The notes under the pieces are model-generated. The model searched no databases. It had not been told where the DNA came from and saw only the letters and a list, made by a program, of their open reading frames with translations. A DNA stretch of 64,000 bases from positions 272,563 through 336,562 of the forward strand of contig JADJSH010000003.1 in the NCBI GenBank assembly GCA_016711805.1, read 5' to 3'. Shown here one piece after another: positions 37,609-47,895 of the stretch (position 1 is the first letter of the stretch; each line of letters begins with the position of its first letter). A program made the translations under genes and the position numbers. The stretch comes from Bacteroidota bacterium. GTDB lineage: Bacteria; Bacteroidota; Bacteroidia; B-17B0; Aurantibacillaceae.

Positions 37609-40600
37609 TTAGTTTTGCTTAACAATTCGCCAGGTTTTTGTGGCTCCTTCGTTTTGTAAAATTAGAAAATAAATGCCACTTTGATAAGGGAGCTTAAATC
37701 AATAGAATCACTCGAAGTAATTGTTTTGTTCATTACTTCGGTTCCTAGAACACTTATTACTCTTACTTTAGAAGGCATAATGACTGCATTGTTAAATCTT
37801 ATATTAAACACTCCATTACTTGGGTTAGGGAAAACACTGATTCCAGAATTTAACGCTGCTTCGTTTAAACCAGTTGTTATATTAATGGTTAAATGTAACT
37901 GAACAATACTATCGCAACCTGTATGGTTAATTAATGTATCAACATAGTCGCCTGATGTAAATAATGAATCAGGATAATTCCAAACATAATAATCGTTTGC
38001 AACAATGGTGTCTTTAGCTGAATTGCTACAATTAAATCCGGTTGCTACATTTGGGTTTCCTAAATAAAATCCACTAAATTTTGTTACCGGAACATTTAGT
38101 TCCCAAACTTGTTGAGTTGGTTTCCAACTAGCAAACATATTTTGGTAAAAGGTTGGTACATTGCGCCATACACTATTTGTAGTATCAAACGTTTCGTGCA
38201 TGTGCAACATGGTAGTAATCATAGTTCGCGAAGGATTTGTAACTACATTAGTATCATTTGTTAAGGCATCGGCAGGATGTGCCGTATTAAATGCTTGTAC
38301 ATCTTGATAGGTATAAAAGAATTTTATTTGAGCGTTTATGTTTTCTGTTTGCTGTGCTTGAACTGAAGTAACACGACGCACGAAATTTTTATTACCAACT
38401 GTAACTGCTCCGGTGCTGGCTACCGTTTGAGTTACTCTTGTTTCTCCGGGTGATGTACCTCCTGTAAAATCCGTTATTACAACCAATTGGGTACAATTTT
38501 GGTCATCAATATAATTTTTAGTTGTACCATCGGTTTGGTTTGCATTTGAATTTGCTGTACCCGTTGTGTTTGATACTCCACCAGAAGGCGTTACGCCTAA
38601 GGTAAAAGTAGAAGTAGAGCTACCAAAGCCACCCAAGCCATAATAAACGGTTAGCGTATATGTTTGTGGTGCTGTTATTACTTTTGGAGTGCCTTCTATT
38701 ACTCCTGTTACAGCATTAAAACTTAATCCTGCAGGTAAAGTTGGTGTAATATTGTAATTGTATAAACTTAAGCGCAATAGTTTATTTTGTCCATTATCAG
38801 CCACCCAAAGCTCAGTTAAATTACCCTTTTTTACTAAAACTCCACCAACAGGAGCTACAGCATTAAACATGGAGGTAAAACTTGTATCAATTTGGCTAAC
38901 CGTACTACCATCTGGCGCAAGATTAGAACTCGCTAAACCAACGATGCCAGTTGTACGTGAACTAACCATCATGACGGCAGCATCTGGATTTATGAGGGTA
39001 TCTGCATAAATATAATCAAGAGCCATACCTGCGGTTGAAGCTGAATCTACTAGTGCAATAGGGGTTTCTGCTTGGTTGTTAAACATATGTACTCCCTCTA
39101 GCACATGGTTTATGGGGTCGGCCATTAATAAACGCTTATCTCCATAAACATTATCCATACTTAAAGATGTATAATGCCTGTTATAATAAGCTAAAGCACC
39201 AGAATTAATAAAAGCATTATTATCATTCATGTCCATAGAATTTACACCATAAACCCCAGCCCCAGAAAGAGTATCAGAAAAATAAAGATTTGGAACGTAT
39301 CCAGGTTGATTAGAGTAAACCATATCTGTAATTAAATTACTTGCCCCTAAATAAGCATTTGGTATAGAGCTGATGAGCGCTCCTGTGGGATCGCATTTGT
39401 GAATTTGCAGGTATCCGCTACCATCCACACTTCCATTGTTGATGTACAAAGTATCGTTTTCATCAACGGTAAATGCCCAGATGTTATTTAGTGTAAGGTT
39501 AGGATATGTTTTGTATACTGTTCCATCAAAATTATATGCTATAACACTATTGTTGTTATTAAGCACAAATACAGCGTGGCTATTTTTATCAATAGCTATG
39601 GGGTTATTTAAACTAATGCTATTGTCTAATACCAATTGTAAATCGGGATTTGAGCCAACGGTAGTACAAGAGATATTTACATTACTACCCTCACACACAG
39701 TAGCAGCTGCACCACCATTATCATCCATATTCATAGTAGATTGCGGTAGCGTTGGAGGCGCACAAGGGTTAACTAATTGTTTTGGGATTAGTAATAGTTT
39801 CCACTTTCACCAATACCCAATTGCCCTTAGTATTATCTCCAGATCCCAAGATAGTTCCATCATTTTTTTCCTAAAGTACGTCAGATTAATGATCCATGAG
39901 CAAATTTCAACAACATTGCACTTTTTCCTGGTGCAATTCGTGAATATTACCACCTGCTCCTAACTGACCATTATCATTATGTCCACAAGCCCATACGGTG
40001 CTGTCATTTTAACATAAGTACTGTGAGAATCCAGCTCAAAACTTATTATTTCCACATGTCCACCAAAGGAGCCGTTTCCGTTCATTGCAAATAAAGACTG
40101 CGCCAAACATACTATCAGCTAAAAATTGTTGTACGATTCTATCTAAATTGGGTACCTCTATTGCGGGTTTTTAAAATACTCTATTGTTATATCCATTCCT
40201 AATTTCCCATCAAAATTAAACCCACAACCACAAACGGTTCCAATAGTTTTTAAAAACAAAGAGTGTTTGTCGCCAGCTGCAATTGCTTTAAGTTGCTGAG
40301 TAATGCTAAAACAGGAGAATACCGATTGGGAAGGTTCCTTTCCTAATGGCCCATAGCATCATTTTATCCACTTCCACATACAAAGGTAGATTTTTAAAAA
40401 ATAATGAATGAAGAATGCCTGCGGAAATGGCAGTAATTTTATTTAAGCCAGTAATTGGAACTGGAGTTAAATGACGTTAATGCTGGATTTCCAAAACCTA
40501 ATTGACCTTCTGCATTAATTCCACAAGCCAAAACGGTACTATCACTTTTTAAAAACAATGAATGAAATGGGCCAGCAGATATTGCAATTATATTTGATAA

Positions 40601-40765
40601 GCCCGGAATTTGTACCGGTGCACTAACATTGTTTGTATTTCCCAATCCTATTTGCCCATATTCATTATTTCCACAAGCCCAAACGGTACCATTACTTTTT
40701 AGCGCCAAATTAAAACATTGTACCATGTTTAACACCCTCCAAAAAGCCAAACTTTTTTCAACCAT
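37609..40765 (-). pseudogene. C12 cargo: RCC1-repeat T9SS protein, badly frameshifted
   Basis: The N-terminal part (about 39770-40765) holds RCC1 repeats (SNGTVWACGNNEYGQIGLGN, then FLKSDSTVLACGINAEGQLGFGN) split over several frames. A single long piece, 37662-39734, encodes an NHL/propeller-like region, a cadherin-like Ig stretch (LPAGLSFNAVTGVIEGTPK) and most of a type A sorting domain. A frameshift at about 37680 hides the last residues (SGIYFLILQNEG to RIVKQN), which end at 37609. The 5' end has no signal peptide, so the gene is also truncated. RCC1 propellers normally bind proteins; here they would have been surface exposed. Confidence 0.7.
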
Positions 40766-40800
40766 TATTAGTTGTAATAACTAATTGTATTTTAGTGTTC

Positions 40801-41888
40801 ATTATTATGGAAGGGAGTATTTTACAATCTTTAAAAAAATGGTTTAACAAATTTGAACGTTATAAGGTAACTTATAAAAACGGCAGTTATCACTTGGCTA
40901 ATTTGTTTCAATCGCCTCAAACAGTTGTTGAGAGCTTTGATAAAATGCCATTTTGCAAGCATGATAGAGATAAAAATGCCTAAAGTCCGATTCAATATTT
41001 TTAAAATACCATATGCATTATTTTAACCCTGAGGATGAATTCTGGGTCTTGTATCAAATATACATTTTAAAAAAAATGTGTTAATGAAGAATTTATATGA
41101 TAAAGATCTTCCATTAGACTATCATTTTATTAACATTCACATTAAAACAAAACAATAGTAAACAAATCAACGATTAATGGATTTGGTTTTAAAAATAGAG
41201 CATGGTCGATGTTTAAAGCTGGACAAGCCTTAACAGAGTATCATTTTAAAAATTCGAATGAGAAAAACATCACACTATTTTTTACAACCAATTGGCTTGA
41301 AAAGCAACTTAAAAAAAATCCAAGTAATAAGTCAAATAGTCTTGAAAGCTTTTTTGACTTCATCAAACAATTACTTGATCCTGGATGAGGAGGACCCATA
41401 TTATGATAACATTTTTGAGCACACAATGAAATTAGTTGAGGGGAACAAGAATGATATACATATTAATGAACTTAAAGATCAAACGTACCTTGTTCTCACA
41501 AAATTCATAAATAAATTAAATACAGAAATTATTTCAGAAAACCACTTTGGATTAAATGATACAGATCGTAAAAATATTCAGCAAGCCGAAGCTTTTTTAC
41601 TGAATAATTTAATGAGTTCATTCCCTGGAATTGAAAAGTTGCACAAAGAAGTAGGTATATCGCCAAGTAAATTAAAATGGATTTTAAAACTTATCACAAT
41701 AAAAGTATTTACCAGTATTATAGCGAACATCAAATGCAGTTAGCATATGAAATGTTAATAGGAATACGCATACAGTGCGTGAGATTGCCACCATGTTTGG
41801 ATATGAAAATAGTAGCAAATTTTCAGCCCGTTTTAAAACTGTTTTTGAAGTTACACCTTCATCTTTATTAAGAGAAAGCAATAATTAA
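40801..41888 (+). pseudogene. C12 cargo: AraC-type transcription regulator remnant
   Basis: Several frames together give an AraC-like regulator. The middle (41258-41743) is EKQLKKNPSNKSNSLESF-like, then FPGIEKLHKEVGISPSKLK. After a frameshift at about 41680 the helix-turn-helix region continues as VREIATMFGYENSSKFSARFK and VFEVTPSSLLRESNN, ending near 41888. The 5' part (40801-41250) carries stops and may include an unrelated fragment. It is on the opposite strand from the giant genes. Confidence 0.6.
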
Positions 41889-42108
41889 ATTAACTTAATG
41901 TACGAATGCTACTAAAATGTTATTTAACCCGAACGTATTAATCACTGCAATTATTGCAGGCTTTATGTTTTTTAAACATCGAAACAAAAAGAAGAATTAA
42001 AAGCGCTGAAGAAAATGACGAGAAGAAAAAATATAGAAAGCTAAAACGTAAGTATGCTGAAATACAAACAGAATTACCACACGATATTAAAATAAGTCGA
42101 CTGTTAAT
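41889..42108. other. Short stretch without a supported gene
   Basis: Contains a hydrophobic then basic stretch (ITAIIAGFMFFKHRNKK-like in one plus frame, from about 41939) that could be the remnant of a small membrane protein. No intact frame. Confidence 0.4.
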
Positions 42109-42437
42109 TGCCATACGCCTGTGGCTAATGCGCTTTGACTGAACGGATGTGAGATGCGCAAAAAGTGCTGAAAGCACACCTATTTGTAAAGGGTAGGAAT
42201 TTAGCTTATTTGGTTTTTTGCCTGCCTTTTGCAAAAAACAAATGTGCTAAATTAGGGATAGCCAAAACGGGTTTATCAAACCCGCAAAAAGGGAAGGAAA
42301 ATAAAAAACTAAAAACCGTTTCTATTACCCTAAACTGTTTCTATGAAACCCTGTTCTAAAATGTCCTCAATTGTTCGGAAAAAAGCATTGTTGTCAACCG
42401 AATAATTTTCTACGGAGATTTCTGGGTGCATTACTGG
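42109..42437. repeat. C12 shell, conserved right end (B element copy 2)
   Basis: Nearly the same as 55475-55793. Hairpin at 42198-42253 with the TTA/TGT internal loop, and a second hairpin CGGGTTTATCAAACCCG at 42268-42284, whose stem differs from copy 1 but still pairs. Ends with the signature CTGGTAAC. No gene seen. Confidence 0.75.
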
Positions 42438-42604
42438 TAACGGTTTCAAGCTAAATTCCCGTTTGGAGTTTGAAACTTTGTCTACCGAAATGTTAGTTTA
42501 AAGATAAATGTTTAATAGACTTTTGCAAAGCGAAAATTAACTAATTGTCTACCGCTTTTGCAAAAGCCGAAGCCGAATGCCCAAATGGGATTTAGGTTGT
42601 GTTA
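42438..42604 (-). repeat. attC-like site R13
   Basis: Left signature CTGGTAAC (C12), right GTTAGGGGC (C13). Arms AAGCTAAATTCCCGTTTGG and AACCTAAATCCCATTTGGG pair; this arm type is unique in the window. Promoter at 42499-42529 (TTTG, 19, TATCTTTA). Confidence 0.88.
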
Positions 42605-42613
42605 GGGGCTGTG

Positions 42614-43717
42614 TTATTTTTTTAACTTATTTATTCTGTCTATACAATTTTGATTGTCTGGTCTAAGTTGCAATGATTTATTGAAATTAATTAGTGCTTG
42701 TTCTTTATTTCCACTTTCTTGATAAGTAACGCCAAGCCAATAATAATTCTCAAATGAATTTGGATATAGTCGAGAGTTAACATTCAAAATATTGATAGAA
42801 GATATAAAATCTTTTCTATTTAGGTTTTTAAGAGCAATGTCTTTTACCCAACACTCAAAAGCCGAATAAACGTAGTTTATTTGGCTTAAGTAATTATATA
42901 AAGTGTCTGAAACTAAATTTATTAACTTGCTGTCACGACTAATAGTTGTGCTGTCCAATAAAGCAAAAGTGTTTTTTAGTTTTGATACTTGTAGATAGTT
43001 TATATTAAAGTTTGTTGATTCTATTGAGTTTTTGTCAAATACTAAAGCGTTCGCGTAATTCACAATGTTGGTTTCAGGACTTTTCATTTTTGCTAAATAG
43101 AAACCATGACGTTTGAAAATTTCAATTGTTTCGTCTATTTTTAAACCTCTATGACCGAATTGACATTTTATTTCTTTGTCTTTTAGAGAAAATGCATCTA
43201 ATACAATTACTTTTCCATTTGGTTTTAACTTTTTAACAATGTCGTTTAGCATTTCGTCTGCAAATGTAAATTCGTGAAATGCTTGAAACATAAATATTTT
43301 GTCAAATGTATTGTCGGGCAAATTTGTGGATGTAAATGAACCAATAGCAATTTCAAATGTATTTGTCTGCGGCTTACCTTTAAGCTTATTATACTTTTTG
43401 TTTATAGTATTTAATGTTTTTGAATTTAGAGTTTTTGAATCGAATTCCTCTAAATATATTTTCAAACTGTCGTATATTAATGAAATTGCAAAACTACAAC
43501 TTCCATCTCCTGCACCAAGTTCGGCAATTGTTTCGCCATTTTTTATATTAAAGAAGTTTTCGAAATTTTTCTTGTATTCAAAAAAGTCATTAATAACATA
43601 CATGTCTTTTTTCGTGAAACCGTATTCGGTTTCTGATAATTCTGCAAGTCTAGGTGCAGGTTGTCCAAACGAATTTTGAAATGCTAAAATTAAAAGTATG
43701 ATTAATTGTCTTGTCAT
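42614..43717 (-). CDS. C13 cargo: exported methyltransferase-fold protein with TPR tail
   Basis: A 367-residue protein. The first 19 residues (MTRQLIILLILAFQNSFGQ) look like a signal peptide. Residues ~60-215 form a class I SAM-dependent methyltransferase fold: motif I is AELGAGDGSCSFA, post-motif segments NTFDKIFMFQAFHEF and LKPNGKVIVLDAFS follow in the right order. The C-terminal ~60 residues are TPR-like (YYWLGVTYQESGNKEQALINFNKSLQL). An exported methyltransferase would lack SAM in the periplasm, so either the signal is a membrane anchor facing in or the fold is repurposed. Cassette ends GTTAGGGGC and GCCCCTAAC match perfectly. Confidence 0.78.
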   Translation of the reverse strand: MTRQLIILLILAFQNSFGQPAPRLAELSETEYGFTKKDMYVINDFFEYKKNFENFFNIKNGETIAELGAGDGSCSFAISLIYDSLKIYLEEFDSKTLNSKTLNTINKKYNKLKGKPQTNTFEIAIGSFTSTNLPDNTFDKIFMFQAFHEFTFADEMLNDIVKKLKPNGKVIVLDAFSLKDKEIKCQFGHRGLKIDETIEIFKRHGFYLAKMKSPETNIVNYANALVFDKNSIESTNFNINYLQVSKLKNTFALLDSTTISRDSKLINLVSDTLYNYLSQINYVYSAFECWVKDIALKNLNRKDFISSINILNVNSRLYPNSFENYYWLGVTYQESGNKEQALINFNKSLQLRPDNQNCIDRINKLKK

Positions 43718-43749
43718 TGTCTAATTATTGTGTGTCATAACATTGCCCC

Positions 43750-43920
43750 TAACGTTTTGGAGCTACCAGTAGTGCGGTTTGAAACCGTTGTCTACCGAAA
43801 TGCTACTAACAAAGATACTATGTTCATGGACTTTTGCAAAGCGAAAATAATTGTCTTTCGCGGAGCGACCGCTTTTGCAAAAGCTTTGTTGTCTGCCCGC
43901 ATTACTGGTAGGTGCTGTTA
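43750..43920 (-). repeat. attC-like site R14
   Basis: Left signature GCCCCTAAC (C13), right GTTACCTG (C14). Arms GCTACCAGTAGTGCGG and CCTACCAGTAATGCGG pair. Almost identical to R19, the site of the duplicate cassette C19. Confidence 0.88.
43810..43840 (-). promoter_or_regulatory. Promoter inside R14, reading into C13
   Basis: On the minus strand: TTTG, 19 bases, TATCTTTG, about 93 bases upstream of the C13 start codon. Confidence 0.65.
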
Positions 43921-43949
43921 CCTGACTGGTGGCGACATCTAGTTTGCAT

Positions 43950-44672
43950 TTAGTTGTCCCAATACAGTTCTAATAATTCAAATGATAAACTAGGGATGTT
44001 TTGTCTATTACTTGTGTCTTGATTGGGAATAGATTGTAACTTTTCTTTTAGGTCAATGTAAACAGGATGTTTAATTCGAGAAACAATATAACCAACATTT
44101 TTTCTTTCCGTTTCTATTTCATTTTTAAGCACGGATTTTTCCTGAGTCAACTGCTCAATATAGTCGAAGCCTGTATTTAATATGTTATCGGTCGTTAAAT
44201 TGTCAAATTGCTTATTAAGAAATGGTAAGCCAAAAGATTTAAAATCATGTGCAATTTCATTAACAACTTTGGTTGTATTATCATGTCGGCCATTATGAAA
44301 GTAATAAGCTTCGTTTATTGAATGGCTTCTTTTGCCAGTTTTAAGAACAATTAAATCAACGCATGGATTTATTTTTCCAATGTTATAGTTTTTGTCGTAG
44401 ACATAAGTTTTATTTAGCCTAGATGAAATGCTACAACTAAAATGTTTGTCTTTAAGCGAGAAAATTATGTCTAGTGTTTCTGTCACTGTATAGCATTTAA
44501 ACTGGCGTTCCCTTAGAAAGTAATAAGTTTGATTTTTATAAGTACTAAATGAGAAGTCTGGAAGAAGGGTTTTAAATGAAGAGATTAATATGTCTTTTAT
44601 TTCACCCTTTTTTAATTCAGGAGAATTGTCTCGTGTTTCAGTTGTAAATTTTATTTTGTCAAACCAGCCCAT
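43950..44672 (-). CDS. C14 cargo: 240-residue cytoplasmic protein, unknown function
   Basis: No signal peptide or membrane segment. It starts MGWFDKIKFTTETRDNSPELKKGEIKDIL and is alpha/beta with a helical, charged C-terminal part (residues ~165-210, LTQEKSVLKNEIETERKN, coiled-coil-like). No family recognised. A damaged copy is present at 56000-56712 in cassette C19 with the same 3' site, so this is a duplicated cassette. Ends GTTACCTG and CAGGTAAC match. Confidence 0.72.
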   Translation of the reverse strand: MGWFDKIKFTTETRDNSPELKKGEIKDILISSFKTLLPDFSFSTYKNQTYYFLRERQFKCYTVTETLDIIFSLKDKHFSCSISSRLNKTYVYDKNYNIGKINPCVDLIVLKTGKRSHSINEAYYFHNGRHDNTTKVVNEIAHDFKSFGLPFLNKQFDNLTTDNILNTGFDYIEQLTQEKSVLKNEIETERKNVGYIVSRIKHPVYIDLKEKLQSIPNQDTSNRQNIPSLSFELLELYWDN

Positions 44673-44720
44673 TGTCTAGTAGTTTACGTTGTGTTTAATT
44701 GTCACCCCGCCACTTGCAGG

Positions 44721-44888
44721 TAACGGTTTGCAGCTAGAACTTGTGCGGTTCAGGGCATTGTCAACCGAATATTAATAACAAAGATAAAATGTTTCTACGC
44801 ATTTGCAATGCAAAATGAATGTCTTTCGCGAAGCGACATTTATTGCAAATGCTTGTGCTTCTGCCCGCATAAGTTTTAGGTGCGGTTA
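44721..44888 (-). repeat. attC-like site R15
   Basis: Left signature CAGGTAAC (C14), right GTTATAGCC. Arms of the R2/R6 type, paired. Promoter at 44779-44809 (ATTG, 19, TATCTTTG). The right signature matches the left end of R17, not R16. Confidence 0.87.
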
Positions 44889-44949
44889 TAGCCTAGGTGG
44901 TTTTTTGTTTACGGTTACCAGTTGTAAGCTACACAAAGTTTTATCCAGC

Positions 44950-45444
44950 TTAGTCAGCTGCGTTAAAGTCTGTTTTTGCTTTTAGAAGTCTGTAAATATT
45001 TTTAAACGAAGGAGACATTGTCTGCCAGCCCGGAACAGAAGTATAACCGAAACAAAGTGAGCTTTTGTCGTTTCTTATGCAAACTTGGATTTCGGAGCAA
45101 TGAAAACATGAAACTGTACTGTCAACAAAAACAGGTTTTGTAATTATGTCATAACAGTAAAAATATAATGAGTCTTGCTCGCTCTTAGATAAGAAAAATT
45201 TGGTCACTTTGTAGTCGACGGGATTTTTATAAACAGAGCCAGACGCAACGCTGTCTTTATAATTCCAAGTATTGTATTGGGCAGAGTCCCCTTTATAAAT
45301 GAAGATTGCCTGTCTGTGAAGTCGGATTGTAATTCGATTCCAAGGCAAATTTTTTGTTTTGTCAGGCACATTGTTCTTGATGGCTTTGTCGCCACAACTT
45401 GTTAGGATAACAAAAGATATTAATATGAGAATGATTTTGTTCAT
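44950..45444 (-). CDS. C15 cargo: small lipoprotein, unknown function
   Basis: A 164-residue lipoprotein: MNKIILILISFVILTSCGDK with lipobox LTSC (Cys17). The mature part has a conserved-looking CFHCSEIQVCI region near residue 115, perhaps metal-binding or disulfide-linked. No family recognised. It lies between R15 and the altered site R16. Confidence 0.73.
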   Translation of the reverse strand: MNKIILILISFVILTSCGDKAIKNNVPDKTKNLPWNRITIRLHRQAIFIYKGDSAQYNTWNYKDSVASGSVYKNPVDYKVTKFFLSKSEQDSLYFYCYDIITKPVFVDSTVSCFHCSEIQVCIRNDKSSLCFGYTSVPGWQTMSPSFKNIYRLLKAKTDFNAAD

Positions 45445-45470
45445 GTTTAGGTCTATGCGCTTAATACTGG

Positions 45471-45645
45471 TGACGTTTTCGCGGTTTATTTCAGTTTGGA
45501 GTTTGAAACTTTGTTTACCGAAATATTACTGACAATGATACTATGTTTATTAGACATTTGCAAAGCGAAAATAATTGTCTTTCGCGGAGCGACCGCTTTT
45601 GCAAATGCCTTATACGTCCGCCCAAATTGAATAAACCGTGTGCTA
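45471..45645 (-). repeat. attC-like site R16 with altered ends
   Basis: The outer boxes are TGAC and GCTA instead of TAAC and GTTA, and its flanks do not match either neighbour. The arms (CGGTTTATTTCAGTTTGG with CGGTTTATTCAATTTGGG) still pair. Promoter at 45532-45563 has one change (TATCATTG, 20-base spacer). Probably no longer a working recombination site. Confidence 0.85.
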
Positions 45646-45669
45646 GGGGTTGTAAGTGACACCCAGTAA

Positions 45670-46308
45670 TTAATGCTTGAAGTTTGCCGTCAGGTAAAAT
45701 TCCTTATAAGTTTGCTCTTTTGTACCTCTTGGTTTGTCTCTCCCATAGTTTAGTCTTGTTATTAAAAATGTTGTGTCTATTTTACTAGGTTGCATTTTAA
45801 AATTAGAGTCTAATTTAATTTTGTCTAAGAGAACTGATATGGGAAATGAATTTGCTTTATCATAGTACTTATTGTTTTGCTCCTTTGAAGGAATATTATA
45901 ATGTTTTTCAATTAATTCACTATCGTATTTCAATAATTTAATTGTACCAAAATCTACGGTGTCTTTAAGTGTCAGCAAAGTGTCACAGTTGATATAATTT
46001 ATTTGAACATAATTGTTTAGTTTGAACCAAAACGATGGATTGTTTTTGTCGAAAAAGCAATGCCCTATAAATTCACCTCGTTTATTAACTTTTATTTTTT
46101 CATAGTGCGAAGAAGTTTCTTCGATAAATTCTCCAATACTGGAACTAGCGGTGAATATTACAGCATTTTTTATTCGTTGATTCGTCATATAGTCAACTAG
46201 CACACCTTTGATAATAAAACTAGTTGGTCTATAGTTGTCATAAAGAACAAAAGCTGTTGTCCCAATGAATAAGGTAATGAATATTGTTGTCCGAATAAAT
46301 TGTCTCAT
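45670..46308 (-). CDS. C16 cargo: membrane-anchored protein, unknown function
   Basis: A 212-residue protein with one N-terminal membrane segment (FIRTTIFITLFIGTTAFVLYD), followed by FIIKGVLVDYMTNQRIKNAVIFTAS, which resembles the first strands of carboxypeptidase-regulatory-like domains. The rest is not recognised. With C15 it may form one fused two-gene cassette bounded by GTTATAGCC and GGCTATAAC. R17 supplies the promoter. Confidence 0.7.
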   Translation of the reverse strand: MRQFIRTTIFITLFIGTTAFVLYDNYRPTSFIIKGVLVDYMTNQRIKNAVIFTASSSIGEFIEETSSHYEKIKVNKRGEFIGHCFFDKNNPSFWFKLNNYVQINYINCDTLLTLKDTVDFGTIKLLKYDSELIEKHYNIPSKEQNNKYYDKANSFPISVLLDKIKLDSNFKMQPSKIDTTFLITRLNYGRDKPRGTKEQTYKEFYLTANFKH

Positions 46309-46390
46309 TGAGTTATGTCCTCACTTATTACCCTTAACTATTGTATATGTGTTGTTTTCATTGTGTTTGTTCTCGTCAACCACTTGGCTA

Positions 46391-46563
46391 TAACGTTTTC
46401 GCGCTTTATTTCAGTTTGGGTTTTGAAACACTGTCTACCGAAATGCTACTAACAAAGCTAAATGTTTTTTAGCCATTTGCAAAGCAAAAATAAATGTCTT
46501 TCGCTTGCGACCTATTTTGCAAATGCCGAAGCCGAATGCCCAAATTGAATAAAGCGTGTGTTA
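46391..46563 (-). repeat. attC-like site R17
   Basis: Left signature GGCTATAAC (pairs with the right end of R15), right GTTATGCTGCCGC (C17). Arms of the R12 type, paired. Promoter at 46453-46483 with a perfect TAGCTTTG. Confidence 0.88.
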
Positions 46564-46899
46564 TGCTGCCGCCGTTTTCTTTTCTGCGGTTAGTTTAAAC
46601 ACAGCATTCGTGTCCGCATACAATACAAGTAATTTTACTAAACGATTTTCAAATGCAGTTTTCTAAACTTGGTTATGTGTCGCCACAAAACTTACACACA
46701 GGTCAGCACAATTATTTGTGTCTGCGCTTAGGTCGATACGTTTTGTGAGTTCTGCGTCAAGGTCAGCCGAGTTTAGTGAGGTCAACACGTTTAGTTTTTT
46801 GTATTGTAATTGTCGCCACGAATTGTTGTTTTAAACTGAAATAAGTTGAGTTTTCTTGTCAACCGTAAAGTTTCTACTTAGTTGTCCAACGGTGCGGCA
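46564..46899 (-). other. C17: cassette without a recognisable gene
   Basis: A 336-bp unit bounded by GTTATGCTGCCGC and GCGGCATAAC (a two-base difference). No open frame of useful length. It contains the word AGGTC four times (with GAGTTTAGTGAGGTC) spaced 20-45 bases apart, words that recur in the ends of the shell cassettes. Confidence 0.6.
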
Positions 46900-47073
46900 T
46901 AACGTTTTCGCGCTTTATTTCAGTTTGGGATTTGAAACACTGTCTACCGAAATGCTACTAACAAAGCTAAATGTTTTTTAGCCATTTGCAAAGCAAAAAT
47001 AAATGTCTTTCCCGAAGGGACCGCTTTTGCAAATGCCTTATACTTCCGCCCAAATTGAATAAAGCGTGTGTTA
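46900..47073 (-). repeat. attC-like site R18
   Basis: Left signature GCGGCATAAC (C17), right GTTACCAG (C18). Nearly identical to R12, the site of the sister shell C12; arms pair. Promoter at 46962-46992 with a perfect TAGCTTTG. Confidence 0.89.
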
Positions 47074-47416
47074 CCAGAAGTGCACCCTACACAGTTTACA
47101 CACAGGTACGTGTCTGCCGAACTAAGCAGTAACGCGTCTATGCGGTTAGTTGGTTGCCGAATGCTTTTTTTGGAACACAGTTTTTAGTTTTTTATAGCGC
47201 GATAGGGAAAGCGGTTTGGAAAACCGCCAGTTCTAATTACGTCTTGTGAGGAGCGTGAGCCATTTTGCAAGCTTATTTGGCGCAAGAAATAAATTACTTC
47301 CTTTAAAAAGAAGCGACCAAATGTGCTTGCAAAATGTAGGGGAGATTACACACAGGTCTAAACACTTAGGTCTATGCACACAGGTCGACAAACTGTGGCG
47401 GCTTAGTGGTCTGAAT
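47074..47416. repeat. C18 shell, conserved left end with an extra hairpin
   Basis: 47074-47253 matches C12. 47254-47400 is absent from C12 and contains a hairpin at 47261-47336: stem ATTTTGCAAGC/GCTTGCAAAAT, TTA opposite TGT internal loop, then TTTGG/CCAAA. This is the B-element hairpin design with a different outer stem. No gene seen. Confidence 0.7.
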
Positions 47417-47705
47417 TTGTCACAGCGACAAGAAAAGGATTTGTAGTTACAAGAAAACTTTTCACAGTAGCGAGTAAACGATTTGCAGCAGCAAGAAAAT
47501 CTTTCACGGTCTGACATAAATTCATAACTGATGGAAGTAAATTGTAGAAATGTTGAAATATTAAAAAATCGACAGCAAGAAAACAATTTGCAGCGACAAG
47601 AAAATCTTTCACAGTAGCAAGAAAATCATTTGCAGCTACAAGAAAACGATTTGTTGTTGCAAGAAAACACTTTGCAGTAGCAAGAAAACCTTTCACAGTC
47701 TGACA
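47417..47705. repeat. 21-bp minisatellite in C18
   Basis: About thirteen units related to GCAAGAAAACCTTTCACAGTA, with a short interruption. The unit number differs from the C12 copy. Confidence 0.75.
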
Positions 47706-47846
47706 GAAATTCCGCATTGTTAAAGGTTTTAACAAAAGTGAACGGATTTATATAAACACAGGTCGGTAAAAACAAAATGTTTATTGAACTAAAGGATATG
47801 TTCAAGGAACTGTGTAAACAGTTTTGGAATCAAAATATTTGGCAAT

Positions 47847-47877
47847 AAAAAACCCAACTTGTAAGGTTGGGTTTTTT
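47847..47877 (-). terminator. Terminator of the 258-residue protein gene
   Basis: AAAACCCAACTT pairs with AAGGTTGGGTTTT around a 3-base loop, flanked by A- and T-runs, 19 bases after the stop. Confidence 0.85.
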
Positions 47878-47895
47878 AAAGGAAGGATTAAAAGT

